Positions 26,153 through 33,103 of a stretch of 64,000 nucleotides of DNA are shown here, piece by piece (positions within the stretch are counted from its first letter, which is position 1; each line of letters opens with the position of its first letter). This DNA comes from Oscillospiraceae bacterium (GTDB lineage Bacteria > Bacillota > Clostridia > Oscillospirales > Ruminococcaceae). Made by a program: the position numbers and the translations under genes. A model generated the notes under the pieces. The model searched no databases. It worked only from the letters and a program-made list of their open reading frames with translations, and was not told the origin of the DNA. The DNA is taken from positions 1 to 64,000 of the forward strand of contig JAFUNP010000016.1 in assembly GCA_017473015.1 (NCBI GenBank), written 5' to 3'.

Positions 26153-27165
26153 TGTCATTACTTTCACAGATTTTTGATTTATTGCTTACACCTGCTTTTG
26201 CAGCTTCTGTTCTGCGTATTACAACACCTATTCTTTTTGCAGCCCTTGGTGGTCTGATGGCAAGAAGATGTGGTATCATGAACCTAGCTCTTGAAGGTTC
26301 TATGCTGACAGCTTCTCTGTTTGCTGTTATTGCTTCTGCTTTTGCCAAAAAGGCAGTTCTGGGTGGCGTTTCTGCTGCACAGGCTGACCCGGCTCTGGTT
26401 TCAAAAGCAACTACTGTTGGTATTATTGCTGGCTTTATCGTTGGCACACTGGCAGGTATTGCTATCTGCATGTTCCTGGCCTATATGGCTGTTGGTCTCC
26501 GTGCTGACGCATATCTGGCAGGTCTTGCTATCAACACAATGGCAACTGGCGGTACAGTATTTATTCTGTACATGGCAGCTGGTGAAAAAGGTATTTCCTC
26601 TTCTCTGGACTCCTGCTCAATGCCATTTATTAACATTCCAGGCCTCAAAGATATTCCTGTTCTGGGTGAAATCTTCTCCGGTCAGAACCTTATGACATAC
26701 TTCGCATGGATTTGTGTAGCTGTTGTTTACTTCATTATCTTCAAAACAGCTACAGGTCTGAGAATCAGAGCTGTTGGTGAAAACCCAAATGCTGCTGAAT
26801 CTGTTGGTGTTAATGTTAAGAAAGTTCAGTATCAGGCTATGGCTCTGTCCGGTCTGTTCTGTGGCTTCGGCGGCGTTTCACTGTCCATGTCTTATGTTCA
26901 GTTCTTCTCCCGTGGTATGACAGCTGGTAAAGGCTTTATCGGTATGTCCGCTATGAACCTTGGTAATGCTTCACCTGTTGGTACAGCAATCGCTGCGTTC
27001 CTGTTTGGTTTCTTTGATGCTATGGGTAACGTTATGCAGTCCCTGGCTATTCCGGTACAGTTCGTACAGGCTATCCCTTACGTTGCTACACTGGTTGGTC
27101 TGGTTGTATTCGCTATTGCTTCCGACAACAAAGTTAAAAAGCTCAAAGCAAAGCAGGGTAAATAA
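26152..27165 (+). CDS. Nucleoside-type ABC transporter permease 2
   Basis: The 337-aa second permease (YufQ/NupQ type) has about eight hydrophobic helices. The motifs MARRCGIMNLALEGSMLTA and AVGENPNAAESVGVNVKKV are the conserved loops of this subunit. It pairs with permease 1 to form the membrane channel. Its ATG overlaps the upstream stop by one base, and a strong terminator follows. Confidence 0.92.
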   Translation: MSLLSQIFDLLLTPAFAASVLRITTPILFAALGGLMARRCGIMNLALEGSMLTASLFAVIASAFAKKAVLGGVSAAQADPALVSKATTVGIIAGFIVGTLAGIAICMFLAYMAVGLRADAYLAGLAINTMATGGTVFILYMAAGEKGISSSLDSCSMPFINIPGLKDIPVLGEIFSGQNLMTYFAWICVAVVYFIIFKTATGLRIRAVGENPNAAESVGVNVKKVQYQAMALSGLFCGFGGVSLSMSYVQFFSRGMTAGKGFIGMSAMNLGNASPVGTAIAAFLFGFFDAMGNVMQSLAIPVQFVQAIPYVATLVGLVVFAIASDNKVKKLKAKQGK

Positions 27166-27185
27166 TCATTTATTTAAACCTATCA

Positions 27186-27215
27186 AACACTCCCGGTTTC
27201 CGGGAGTGTTTTTTA
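27186..27215 (+). terminator. Terminator of the ABC transporter operon
   Basis: A perfect 11-bp stem (27186-27196 with 27200-27210, TTT loop) is followed by a T-run. Confidence 0.9.
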
Positions 27216-27228
27216 TCGCAAAATGCAC

Positions 27229-27257
27229 TTGAAAATTCTATTTTCTTGGTGTATTAT
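27229..27257 (+). promoter_or_regulatory. tRNA promoter
   Basis: TTGAAA (27229-27234) and TATTAT (27252-27257) are 17 bases apart, placing the start site a few bases before the tRNA at 27271. Confidence 0.7.
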
Positions 27258-27270
27258 ATATTGGTAATGT

Positions 27271-27346
27271 CTGGGTGTGGCGCAGCTGGTAGCGTGCTAC
27301 CTTGGGGTGGTAGAGGTCGCCCGTTCAAGTCGGGTCACTCAGACCA
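27271..27346 (+). tRNA. tRNA-Pro (anticodon GGG)
   Basis: This is a complete 76-nt tRNA with CCA encoded. The acceptor stem pairs 27271-27277 with 27336-27342 (one G-T pair), the discriminator is A and CCA ends at 27346. The anticodon stem CTACC/GGTAG encloses the loop TTGGGGT, giving anticodon GGG, which reads CCC and CCT proline codons. The T arm with GTTCAAGT is present. It is the last host gene before the prophage integrase and is probably the integration target. Confidence 0.93.
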
Positions 27347-27354
27347 AAAGTGAC

Positions 27355-27382
27355 AAAGTCCGCTATTTTAGCGGACTTTTTT
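27355..27382 (+). terminator. tRNA terminator
   Basis: A perfect 11-bp stem (27355-27365 with 27369-27379) is followed by T residues, directly after the tRNA. It may be phage-derived if the attachment core lies in the tRNA. Confidence 0.8.
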
Positions 27383-27398
27383 GCTGTTTGATTGCACT

Positions 27399-27437
27399 GT
27401 ACACGAATTGTACACGAATTTTCAGTTTTTTACACGA
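27399..27437. repeat. Tandem 11-bp direct repeat at the integrase end (candidate arm-type sites)
   Basis: GTACACGAATT occurs twice without a gap (27399-27409, 27410-27420). A partial third copy, TACACGA (27431-27437), covers the integrase stop codon. Short direct repeats near the attachment core are typical binding sites for the N-terminal domain of Tn916-type integrases. The role is inferred. Confidence 0.5.
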
Positions 27438-28545
27438 TTTTATTAAGCACAGCGATTGCTTTTTCTGTTTCTTTCGGAAAGAGATGGCTGTAGGTTTTAA
27501 GAGTCTGGGAAACATTTGAATGGCCGAGGCGGTGAGCAACATCCAGAGGATTGATGTTGTTGTTGATAAGGAGACTGGCGTGACTGTGACGGAAATCGTG
27601 AATGCGGATTTTTTTGATGCCTGCTGCCTGTGCATATCTTTGATTTTCCAGTTCAATGTTACTGTCGCGCAGACATCGGTAGTAACCACATATAAAACCG
27701 TTGCTTGTCCACGATGGAATTGCCTTTTGCTGGCGTTTCTTGTGCTCGTTGAGTATGTTTGTCAGAGGCAGCGGAATCCGCATAGTGCGGATACTGCTTT
27801 TGTTTTTAGGAGGTGTTTCGGTGTCTTCCTTAAGTTTCTGTGTGATAGACTTTGAAATGGACAGCTGATTGTTTTTGATGCAGTTCCAGCGGAGAGCGTG
27901 TATTTCGCCTTTACGGGCACCGGTATAGTAGGCAATACAAAAGAAAACATAATAATCGAAATAGTCGTTCTTTTCAGCTGTAGCCAAAGCTGCTGCTTTG
28001 AATTTCAGAAATTCTTCCGGTGTATAAAAATCAACATTTTTATCCTGGTGGTAAGCATCCCTGAAGTTGTCCACTTTAGTCAGGGGACTTGTTGAAAGGT
28101 ATTCCATTTTTACCGCATAGTTAAGACAGGCGCGCAGGTTGGCATATATATTCTTTCGTGTGCGCAAGGCCAGATTTTTTTCGTTTATTTCGTTTTTCCA
28201 CTCAGTGAGTATTTTTACATTCAGGTTTGAAAGTTTGACTTTACCCAGGTAGGGAAGTATGTGATGGTCGAAAATGGTTTTGCGGGTTTCGATGCTTGAC
28301 TGGCGGATATCATATTTCGTGTTCCGGGTGTATTCATCGTAAAGTTTCTGCAAAGTAATAGATGAGTCAACTTCCTTTGAGGAAAGCTGTGAAAGCAGCT
28401 GCAGCTCAAGGGCTTTGGCTTCGGCAAGGCCGTAGGTGGTACGAGTCATCTGTTTATATTTGCCGTATGCATCGGTGTAGTTGATGCGGACTTTATATTT
28501 GTAAAGGCCATCTTTATTACGTTCTTTTTGTTTGTAAATTGGCAT
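27430..28545 (-). CDS. int: Tyrosine-type phage integrase
   Basis: The 371-aa enzyme has an N-terminal arm-binding domain (KYKVRINYTDAYGKYKQM), a SAM-like core-binding domain (about 60-150) and a catalytic domain. Active-site signatures are visible: TGARKGEIHALRW with the first Arg, HDFRHSHASLL with His-x-x-Arg, and LGHSNVSQTLKTYSHL with the last His and the nucleophile Tyr. I start at 28545 because GGAGGT lies between that ATG and an in-frame ATG at 28560. It integrates the phage, very likely at the adjacent tRNA-Pro. Confidence 0.93.
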   Translation of the reverse strand: MPIYKQKERNKDGLYKYKVRINYTDAYGKYKQMTRTTYGLAEAKALELQLLSQLSSKEVDSSITLQKLYDEYTRNTKYDIRQSSIETRKTIFDHHILPYLGKVKLSNLNVKILTEWKNEINEKNLALRTRKNIYANLRACLNYAVKMEYLSTSPLTKVDNFRDAYHQDKNVDFYTPEEFLKFKAAALATAEKNDYFDYYVFFCIAYYTGARKGEIHALRWNCIKNNQLSISKSITQKLKEDTETPPKNKSSIRTMRIPLPLTNILNEHKKRQQKAIPSWTSNGFICGYYRCLRDSNIELENQRYAQAAGIKKIRIHDFRHSHASLLINNNINPLDVAHRLGHSNVSQTLKTYSHLFPKETEKAIAVLNKIV

Positions 28546-28576
28546 AAAAAATACCTCCATTTGTTTAAGGGTGTGT

Positions 28577-28606
28577 TTGACACAGCCTGCACAAATGAGG
28601 TATAAT
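28577..28606 (+). promoter_or_regulatory. Consensus plus-strand promoter in the integrase upstream region
   Basis: TTGACA (28577-28582) and TATAAT (28601-28606) are 18 bases apart, a near-perfect sigma-A promoter pointing away from the integrase. It would transcribe only a short region before the hairpin at 28661. Confidence 0.6.
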
Positions 28607-28643
28607 ACTTGTGTTGTGTAGGGGTATTATACAATCATTTGTG
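28590..28643. promoter_or_regulatory. Long imperfect inverted repeat between integrase and nuclease genes
   Basis: CACAAATGA-GG-TATAATAC (28590-28608) faces GTATTATA-CAA-TCATTTGTG (28624-28643). The two arms match except at the central GG/CAA. The left arm contains the plus-strand -10 element and the right arm contains a mirror TATAAT on the minus strand. It may be a binding site for a phage regulator controlling integrase. Confidence 0.5.
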
Positions 28644-28695
28644 TAGACTTCTATATTCAGCCCTTCGGTGTTGGCGCACCGAGGGGCATTTTTTA
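28613..28695 (+). ncRNA. Candidate small RNA of about 80 nt
   Basis: A predicted start near 28613 from the consensus promoter and a strong hairpin with T-run (stem 28661-28670 with 28677-28686, T-run from 28689) bracket an 83-base region. No open frame of note and no plus-strand gene lies downstream. This is inferred from promoter and terminator only. Confidence 0.4.
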
Positions 28696-28696
28696 T

Positions 28697-29896
28697 TTAA
28701 TTAGTACCATGCCATTTCCATGCACGGCGGAATCCTTTATCTTCGGCTTCAGCTATTGTTTTGCAATAGAAATCGCCATCTTTAGAATTAAGCATAATTC
28801 TGTCATATTGCTGGTCAAAGGGGAGATGGTATATTTTCTCTCCGTCTTTTGCGATATTGCATTTAATCATCGGATAATCCGCCATTGGTTTGTTCTGTAC
28901 AATTTCAATACCTAAATGCTTGGCGCACTGTATTGCTGTATCAGAGAGTTTGGTTGTAGTAACAAACAATCCTCTGACTATCTTACCAGGGTTTTCTATT
29001 TCAGCAAGCACCATAGAACCGAACAACTGAAAAATGTGCTTTTCGTGAATTGTTTTTTCTTGTGCCCAGCGTTTGCACTGAATAACAATTATATATTTCC
29101 CGGACGTAGCAATCAGGTCACGCCCCATGTCTTCAAGTCCGGACAAAGCACCATTATACTTAACGCGGTAACCTTTTTGTTCATACAAATATCCAATGTA
29201 TCGTTCATAATCGATACCGACCTGCCATTTGGATTTAGGTTTGTGGATATATCTGTCGAGAGCGAGCTGGTATTTTTCTTTTGTGGAAAGATTCTGATAT
29301 TCTTCCGGAGACAACCAGTTCTTAAGGATGGAGTATTCGTTGTTTGTGTCAGAAACAAGGCCGGCATATTTCGCAGCGTCCTCGATAGACAGCTCTTTAA
29401 AATCTAATAGCCATGGGAATAAATCTTCATAAACTGTCAGCTGGTGTTCCAACATTTTGTTTTGAGTAATAAGTTCTCGTTTTTCTTTGGCAATACGCCG
29501 AACATCTTGAGCGGCCCTGTGTGCCGGTCGGCTTTTTGTGTTTAAATATTGGGCAATGTGCATGTCATATGCATATAAATAATCAGCATAAAACTCTGAA
29601 AGCCAAGGATAAGTTTGTTCTTTTTCAGTTATAAAATTATTGAATTCTTTTTCCTTTAGAGAAAACAATAACTCAATATCTTCGCTCAAATCACGGCTAT
29701 AAAAATTATTAATGTAATCAGTTTCATAATAAGGAACTCCAGTTGAGAGTTCTTTTAAAGTAGAGCGGGCGTTGGAGAGTTTTTCCGACAAAGAGTCTCT
29801 TGACGATGTTAAAGAACTAATTTGACTTTCTAAATAATTGTTTTTGTTTACTAAATATAAGAATATGATTATTGCTATGAAAACTATTATTGTCAT
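28697..29896 (-). CDS. Membrane-anchored Mrr-like restriction endonuclease
   Basis: The 399-aa protein starts with a transmembrane helix (residues 2-16), then coiled coils (about 20-60 and 115-155), then a C-terminal PD-(D/E)xK nuclease domain of the Mrr type (about 235-365). Catalytic residues are visible as GRDLIA (Asp260) and IVIQCKRW (Gln273-x-Lys275), preceded by YERYIGYLYEQKGYRVKYNG. It sits between integrase and repressor, in the part of the prophage expressed during lysogeny. I infer a defence or superinfection-exclusion role; a membrane anchor would place cutting at the site of DNA entry. The nuclease fold call is good, the role is not proven. Confidence 0.8.
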   Translation of the reverse strand: MTIIVFIAIIIFLYLVNKNNYLESQISSLTSSRDSLSEKLSNARSTLKELSTGVPYYETDYINNFYSRDLSEDIELLFSLKEKEFNNFITEKEQTYPWLSEFYADYLYAYDMHIAQYLNTKSRPAHRAAQDVRRIAKEKRELITQNKMLEHQLTVYEDLFPWLLDFKELSIEDAAKYAGLVSDTNNEYSILKNWLSPEEYQNLSTKEKYQLALDRYIHKPKSKWQVGIDYERYIGYLYEQKGYRVKYNGALSGLEDMGRDLIATSGKYIIVIQCKRWAQEKTIHEKHIFQLFGSMVLAEIENPGKIVRGLFVTTTKLSDTAIQCAKHLGIEIVQNKPMADYPMIKCNIAKDGEKIYHLPFDQQYDRIMLNSKDGDFYCKTIAEAEDKGFRRAWKWHGTN

Positions 29897-29898
29897 AT

Positions 29899-30549
29899 CT
29901 AAAACATTCTTACAAAGCCGATGGCTTTGCCTTCGATTGATACAGTGTTAATTTCCTCTTTGGTGAGGATGATGGGTGGAAAGTCGGAATTTTCTGCAAT
30001 CAGCATAAGCTGGTCGGGTGAGGGGCGGTAGACCTTTTTCAGTGTGGCTTCATCACCTATGCGGACAGCGGCGATTTCGCCGTTTTCCACTGTAGGCTGT
30101 TTGCGGATGAGAACCAGGTCGCCGTTCTGGCAGCGGGGCAGCATGCTGTCGCCTTTGCATACCAGGCAGAAGTCAGCGCCATCATCAGGGTTGATGGACA
30201 GGTAGCCTTCGATATTTTCCTGTGCCAGGATAGGAGTGCCGCAGGCGATAGAGCCGATAATAGGTATACGCTTGCCGGTAGGGACAGGAATGGCATTATT
30301 AATTTTTTTCATTCCGCCAACAGAAGAAAAAACATCTGTTATATTTGGTTTTTCCCAACCCATAAGATAAGCAGGAGTAGTTTCGAGTATTTCTGCAAGA
30401 GGTTCCAGAATATCGCCTGGAACTTTTTCAATATCCCCTTTTTCGTATCTGTATATTGTGGCGGGGGAGCGGTCAAGTTTTTTAGCTATTTCTTCGGCAG
30501 ATAAGCCTAATTCTTTTCTTCGTATTTTAATTCGTTCTCCGGTAGTCAT
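29899..30549 (-). CDS. Phage repressor, HTH plus S24 autoprotease (CI/LexA-like)
   Basis: The 216-aa protein has an N-terminal HTH (LGLSAEEIAKKLDRSPATIYRYEKG) and a C-terminal S24 domain. A probable Cys-Gly cleavage site lies at residues 103-104 (IACGTP), with catalytic Ser135 in GDSMLP and Lys171/172 in ATLKKVY. Such repressors keep the prophage silent and self-cleave when RecA is activated. It is transcribed leftward from a promoter in the operator region and ends 2 bases before the nuclease gene. AGAGGTG precedes the start. Confidence 0.94.
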   Translation of the reverse strand: MTTGERIKIRRKELGLSAEEIAKKLDRSPATIYRYEKGDIEKVPGDILEPLAEILETTPAYLMGWEKPNITDVFSSVGGMKKINNAIPVPTGKRIPIIGSIACGTPILAQENIEGYLSINPDDGADFCLVCKGDSMLPRCQNGDLVLIRKQPTVENGEIAAVRIGDEATLKKVYRPSPDQLMLIAENSDFPPIILTKEEINTVSIEGKAIGFVRMF

Positions 30550-30567
30550 TTTATCACCTCTGCAATT

Positions 30568-30596
30568 AATATATCATTATTATCGCAAAATTGCAA
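30568..30596 (-). promoter_or_regulatory. Repressor promoter (leftward)
   Basis: On the minus strand, TTGCAA (30596-30591) and TATATT (30573-30568) are 17 bases apart. The -35 lies inside operator 1 (30583-30596), so repressor binding there would shut off or regulate its own gene. Confidence 0.65.
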
Positions 30597-30693
30597 CAAT
30601 AAATAGAAAAATATTGCAAAACCGCGAAAAAACTGTTGACAATAACTCGCAATAATGCTATTATACAGATGTAAACAACTTGCGATAATGCGA
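30583..30693. promoter_or_regulatory. Four 14-bp operators at 31-33 bp intervals
   Basis: Sites are at 30583-30596, 30614-30627, 30647-30660 and 30680-30693. They share the pattern T(C/T)GC, a central AT-rich part, then GC(G)A as an inverted repeat. Starts are 31, 33 and 33 bp apart, about three helical turns, so bound repressors would face the same side. Site 3 lies in the spacer of the early promoter and site 4 just after its start point. Confidence 0.7.
30636..30664 (+). promoter_or_regulatory. Early lytic promoter (rightward)
   Basis: TTGACA (30636-30641) and TATTAT (30659-30664) are 17 bases apart, overlapping operator 3. It drives the Cro-like gene and probably the early region. Confidence 0.75.
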
Positions 30694-30707
30694 GAGAGGA
30701 GAGAACA

Positions 30708-30929
30708 ATGACAGTTGATGTAAAATTGCTTGAAAGTACGATTGGTGAAAAAGGTATGACTATTGAAGAATTTTCCAAGGCGATTGGTATTAATCCGAGC
30801 ACATATTATCGTAAAAAAGAAAAGGGCTGCCTCACTTTTTCTGTAGGTCAGATGCATAGCACTGTTGAGGTGCTTAATCTGACTCCGGCACAGGCTGTAG
30901 CTGTTTTTTTAAACGAAAACTCGCATTAA
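30708..30929 (+). CDS. Cro-like HTH regulator
   Basis: The 73-aa XRE-type protein has a helix-turn-helix at about residues 18-38 (MTIEEFSKAIGINPSTYYRK). It is divergent from the repressor gene and the first gene of the rightward transcript, so it is probably the Cro equivalent or an early regulator. GAGAGGAGAG precedes the start. An operator copy lies right at its stop codon. Confidence 0.8.
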   Translation: MTVDVKLLESTIGEKGMTIEEFSKAIGINPSTYYRKKEKGCLTFSVGQMHSTVEVLNLTPAQAVAVFLNENSH

Positions 30930-30934
30930 TGCGA
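30921..30934. promoter_or_regulatory. Fifth operator, perfect 14-bp palindrome
   Basis: TCGCATTAATGCGA is a perfect palindrome and the best match to the operator consensus. It overlaps the end of the Cro-like gene (TCGCAT codes Ser-His before TAA). It is about 230 bp from the other four sites, a distance that could allow looping. Confidence 0.65.
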
Positions 30935-30948
30935 ATTTATGAGGTGGC

Positions 30949-31104
30949 ATGGTGAAAATAGTCATATTTGTATGGATAGTAATTCTTGCTGCAAACCTGA
31001 TAAACAAAAAGATACGGCCAGATGAGAGCCGGCCGTATATGGTGTATTCGGTTATGTGGGGGATTATTTATACTGTGACCGTATTAATGCTGAAATATCT
31101 GTAA
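30949..31104 (+). CDS. Small two-helix membrane protein (51 aa)
   Basis: A short frame with GAGGTGG directly before it encodes two hydrophobic helices (about 3-16 and 30-47) joined by a charged loop KKIRPDESRP. The start may be ATG at 30949 or the next codon GTG at 30952, which is better spaced from the ribosome site. Its 3' end overlaps the converging gene by 41 bases. Function unknown; small early membrane proteins of phages often affect superinfection. Confidence 0.5.
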   Translation: MVKIVIFVWIVILAANLINKKIRPDESRPYMVYSVMWGIIYTVTVLMLKYL

Positions 31105-31459
31105 TTATTTCATCAACAATAGGCTTGGCTTTTGCAAAATCCCAGTTTTTCATAAGAACCTGACAGTCTGACATTTTTGCTTTTAAACTTTCCGGTGCAT
31201 ACAGGAAAGAAAGTGCATAGTACTTACCGAGCTCAGATAAATTTTCAGCATTCTGATTAAGGATAGTCTTACTGAGAGAACATGCATAATTTTCAAATAT
31301 TTCTCGTTTATACCATTTGTCTTTTTCGAGTTCTTTTTGGCGGTTATCCAGTTCTTTCAGCTTAAGCCGGAAATTGTTGTTCTGCCAGGTTGTAATGGAT
31401 GGAGTAATTACAGAAACCAAAGCAATTATAGCCATAACAATGTTTGGGTCAATGTTCAA
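31064..31459 (-). CDS. Membrane-anchored coiled-coil protein (131 aa)
   Basis: One N-terminal hydrophobic helix (about residues 4-25) is followed by a charged coiled-coil segment (RLKLKELDNRQKELEKDKW) and a helical C-terminal half. I choose the TTG at 31459 because AGGAGGT sits 7-13 bases upstream; an in-frame ATG at 31477 would place this ribosome site inside the gene. It is the only minus-strand gene right of the switch region, so it may be expressed from its own promoter in the lysogen. A superinfection-exclusion role is possible but unproven. Confidence 0.65.
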   Translation of the reverse strand: MNIDPNIVMAIIALVSVITPSITTWQNNNFRLKLKELDNRQKELEKDKWYKREIFENYACSLSKTILNQNAENLSELGKYYALSFLYAPESLKAKMSDCQVLMKNWDFAKAKPIVDEIITDISALIRSQYK

Positions 31460-31557
31460 GGTGATACCTCCTTTCATACAATGTTAATTAATGGTAGCAG
31501 GCAGAGTTAAGTTGAGTCAATTATTTACACAAAATTTTTACAAATACGAGAGGCAAT

Positions 31558-31959
31558 ATGGACAAATCAAAAGTAATTGAAAAGCTGCAGGAGATGGCTG
31601 CGGCGAATACAAGCGAAACGGTGAGAATCACCGAAGAGCGCAAAGAAGCGCTGAACCTGGCGCTGTTTATGCTGGACGAATATGACAAAAGACAGGCAGG
31701 CCGGGAAGATGCTGTGGCTATTCTGGAAGAAGCTGAAAAGACCAGAGAGCGCAGTGCCCGGAATGTGCAGACAGCGTACAAACTGCTGGAGGATGTAGAG
31801 GCGCAAACAAAAGTGTGTGAAGGCATTCTGGATGATGCCAGAATAACATCAGAAGAAACCGCAGAGTACCTGAAGAAAGCAGGGCAGAGGCTGGCGATAC
31901 AGCTGGTGCTGCTGGCAATACAGGTGGGTACATTTATAGCGATGCTGAAAATATTTTAA
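31558..31959 (+). CDS. Coiled-coil protein with C-terminal membrane anchor (133 aa)
   Basis: Long acidic helices with heptad-like spacing (about residues 20-105) end in one hydrophobic helix (about 111-131, IQLVLLAIQVGTFIAML). It is a tail-anchored topology with the N-terminal part in the cytoplasm. GAGAGG precedes the start. I do not recognise a family. Confidence 0.65.
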   Translation: MDKSKVIEKLQEMAAANTSETVRITEERKEALNLALFMLDEYDKRQAGREDAVAILEEAEKTRERSARNVQTAYKLLEDVEAQTKVCEGILDDARITSEETAEYLKKAGQRLAIQLVLLAIQVGTFIAMLKIF

Positions 31960-31979
31960 ACAGAAAGGGGGAAAACAGT

Positions 31980-32279
31980 ATGGGCAAGGCTGCAAAGGAA
32001 ATAATATTACCGTATTTACAGGCAGACAGTTTAACACTTTACAATTTATGGTGTACCAAAATGGCTGTTACCTCCACAGATATAAAAGAGATTTTTCAGG
32101 TATGTGACAGCACGGCGTGCAAGGTGGTCAGATATGCACACCAGTGGGCACGGAACCAGGGGAGATCTGTGTATAACGGACCACAAAGAAAAATTGTTCC
32201 GGTGGAAGACCTGTTCGAAATATATGGCTGGGACATAAAGAAGCTGCAGACAAAGGTAAAAATGCTGCAGAAAATATAA
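31980..32279 (+). CDS. Putative DNA-binding early protein (99 aa)
   Basis: This small basic protein has a helix-turn-helix-like stretch (TSTDIKEIFQVCDSTACKVV) followed by a second basic helix. It follows the coiled-coil gene after 20 bases, with AAAGGGGG before the start. The layout resembles phage-encoded winged-helix or excisionase-like proteins, but the match is weak. It could be the excisionase; this is a guess from size and fold. Confidence 0.55.
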   Translation: MGKAAKEIILPYLQADSLTLYNLWCTKMAVTSTDIKEIFQVCDSTACKVVRYAHQWARNQGRSVYNGPQRKIVPVEDLFEIYGWDIKKLQTKVKMLQKI

Positions 32280-32497
32280 TATACCTTACATAACTACAGA
32301 GCGTTGTCGCTCTGTATGGACGGCGGTTTTTCTGCGCGCAGGTGTGTCTGTGAGATGCGTGCAGCGGTGACTCCTACCGGTAAATTTCCCGCCGTCGATA
32401 CAGGGTGAAAACCTGAAAACCTCATATTGTCACCTCAAAGGTAGCGGGCGATTCGTGAATCGCCCCTACGATGGGGATACAGAGGAAGGAGTACATA
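32280..32497. other. Gene-free gap with hairpins
   Basis: An 8-bp stem (32296-32303 with 32308-32315) begins the gap. A GC-rich stretch and the palindromic element at 32441-32470 follow. No convincing frame is present. Confidence 0.5.
32441..32470. repeat. REP-like palindrome, copy A
   Basis: A 9-bp perfect stem (32446-32454 with 32457-32465) is extended by GTAG/CTAC outside a one-base bulge, and ends CCCCTACG. The same design recurs at 38872, 54223 and 54824. Confidence 0.7.
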
Positions 32498-32707
32498 ATG
32501 AAAAAGAAATACATTTATCTGCTGATAATGACAGCATTTTCCCTGGCGATTACACCTGCGGCGTTCAGATATGCTGCGGCCTGCAGAGGTTTTGCCAGAG
32601 CCATCGGCGGTGAAATATTCGTGCCGTTTGCCGGTCTGATTATATGGATGGTATGGCAGGAGATTGAGCAGCTGCGCACACCATACGAATGTGAGGTGGA
32701 GGAGTAA
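32498..32707 (+). CDS. Small membrane protein (69 aa)
   Basis: Two hydrophobic helices (about 6-25 and 35-55, separated by CRGFARAIGGE) and an acidic end are visible. The start is the ATG at 32498 with AAGGAG upstream; an in-frame ATG at 32471 precedes this ribosome site. The stop overlaps the next start by one base. Unknown phage early protein. Confidence 0.6.
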   Translation: MKKKYIYLLIMTAFSLAITPAAFRYAAACRGFARAIGGEIFVPFAGLIIWMVWQEIEQLRTPYECEVEE

Positions 32708-33021
32708 TGGAAATGCTGAGAACAGTAATTGTGCCGGCAGATGGTCCGGCTTATGTGGCAGAAATTCCCAACACTCTGGAAGATATGCAGGCTGTGGTGG
32801 ATGGATATATCCAGACAGCCAGACTGATGATGGGAATAGACATAGTGTGCAATGAAGAAGGGCATCTGATTGGTCTGCCGGAAAACAAAAATTTCCCGGC
32901 TATAGTGGGTACATTTTTTCTGATAAGAAACGACAGCCTGGATGGTAAAATGCACGGACTGTCTGACCGTGTGGCAAGAAACTGGCGGGAAGCCATCAAC
33001 AACGGGGTGCTGTGCAGATGA
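32707..33021 (+). CDS. DUF3846-domain phage protein
   Basis: The 104-aa protein has the family pattern: VPADGPAYVAEIPNTLEDMQ, then VVDGYIQ, then IVCNEEGHLIGLPENKN and IVGTFFLI. DUF3846 proteins are frequent in phages and mobile elements of Bacillota, with unknown function. The stop codon TGA at 33019-33021 lies in an ATGA that was probably the original start of the next gene before the element at 33025 inserted. Confidence 0.8.
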   Translation: MEMLRTVIVPADGPAYVAEIPNTLEDMQAVVDGYIQTARLMMGIDIVCNEEGHLIGLPENKNFPAIVGTFFLIRNDSLDGKMHGLSDRVARNWREAINNGVLCR

Positions 33022-33024
33022 AAG

Positions 33025-33098
33025 CTCTCTCCTTCAGTCACGGCAGTGGCCGTGCCAGTTCCCTCATCAGAGGGAGCCAGACAAAGGAAAGGGAAAGT
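33025..33098. repeat. Short two-hairpin palindromic element flanked by a 12-bp duplication
   Basis: The 74-bp element contains two hairpins: CACGGC/GCCGTG (33039-33054) and TCCCTC/GAGGGA (33060-33075). Exact 12-bp direct repeats TGCAGATGAAAG flank it (33013-33024 and 33099-33110). This looks like an insertion with target duplication, placed exactly at a gene junction. A related element lies at 34386. Confidence 0.75.
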
Positions 33099-33103
33099 TG
33101 CAG

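Noticed and set aside
28626-28631. Minus-strand TATAAT as integrase promoter
   Set aside because: No recognisable -35 element lies 16-18 bases upstream, so I list it only as part of the inverted repeat.
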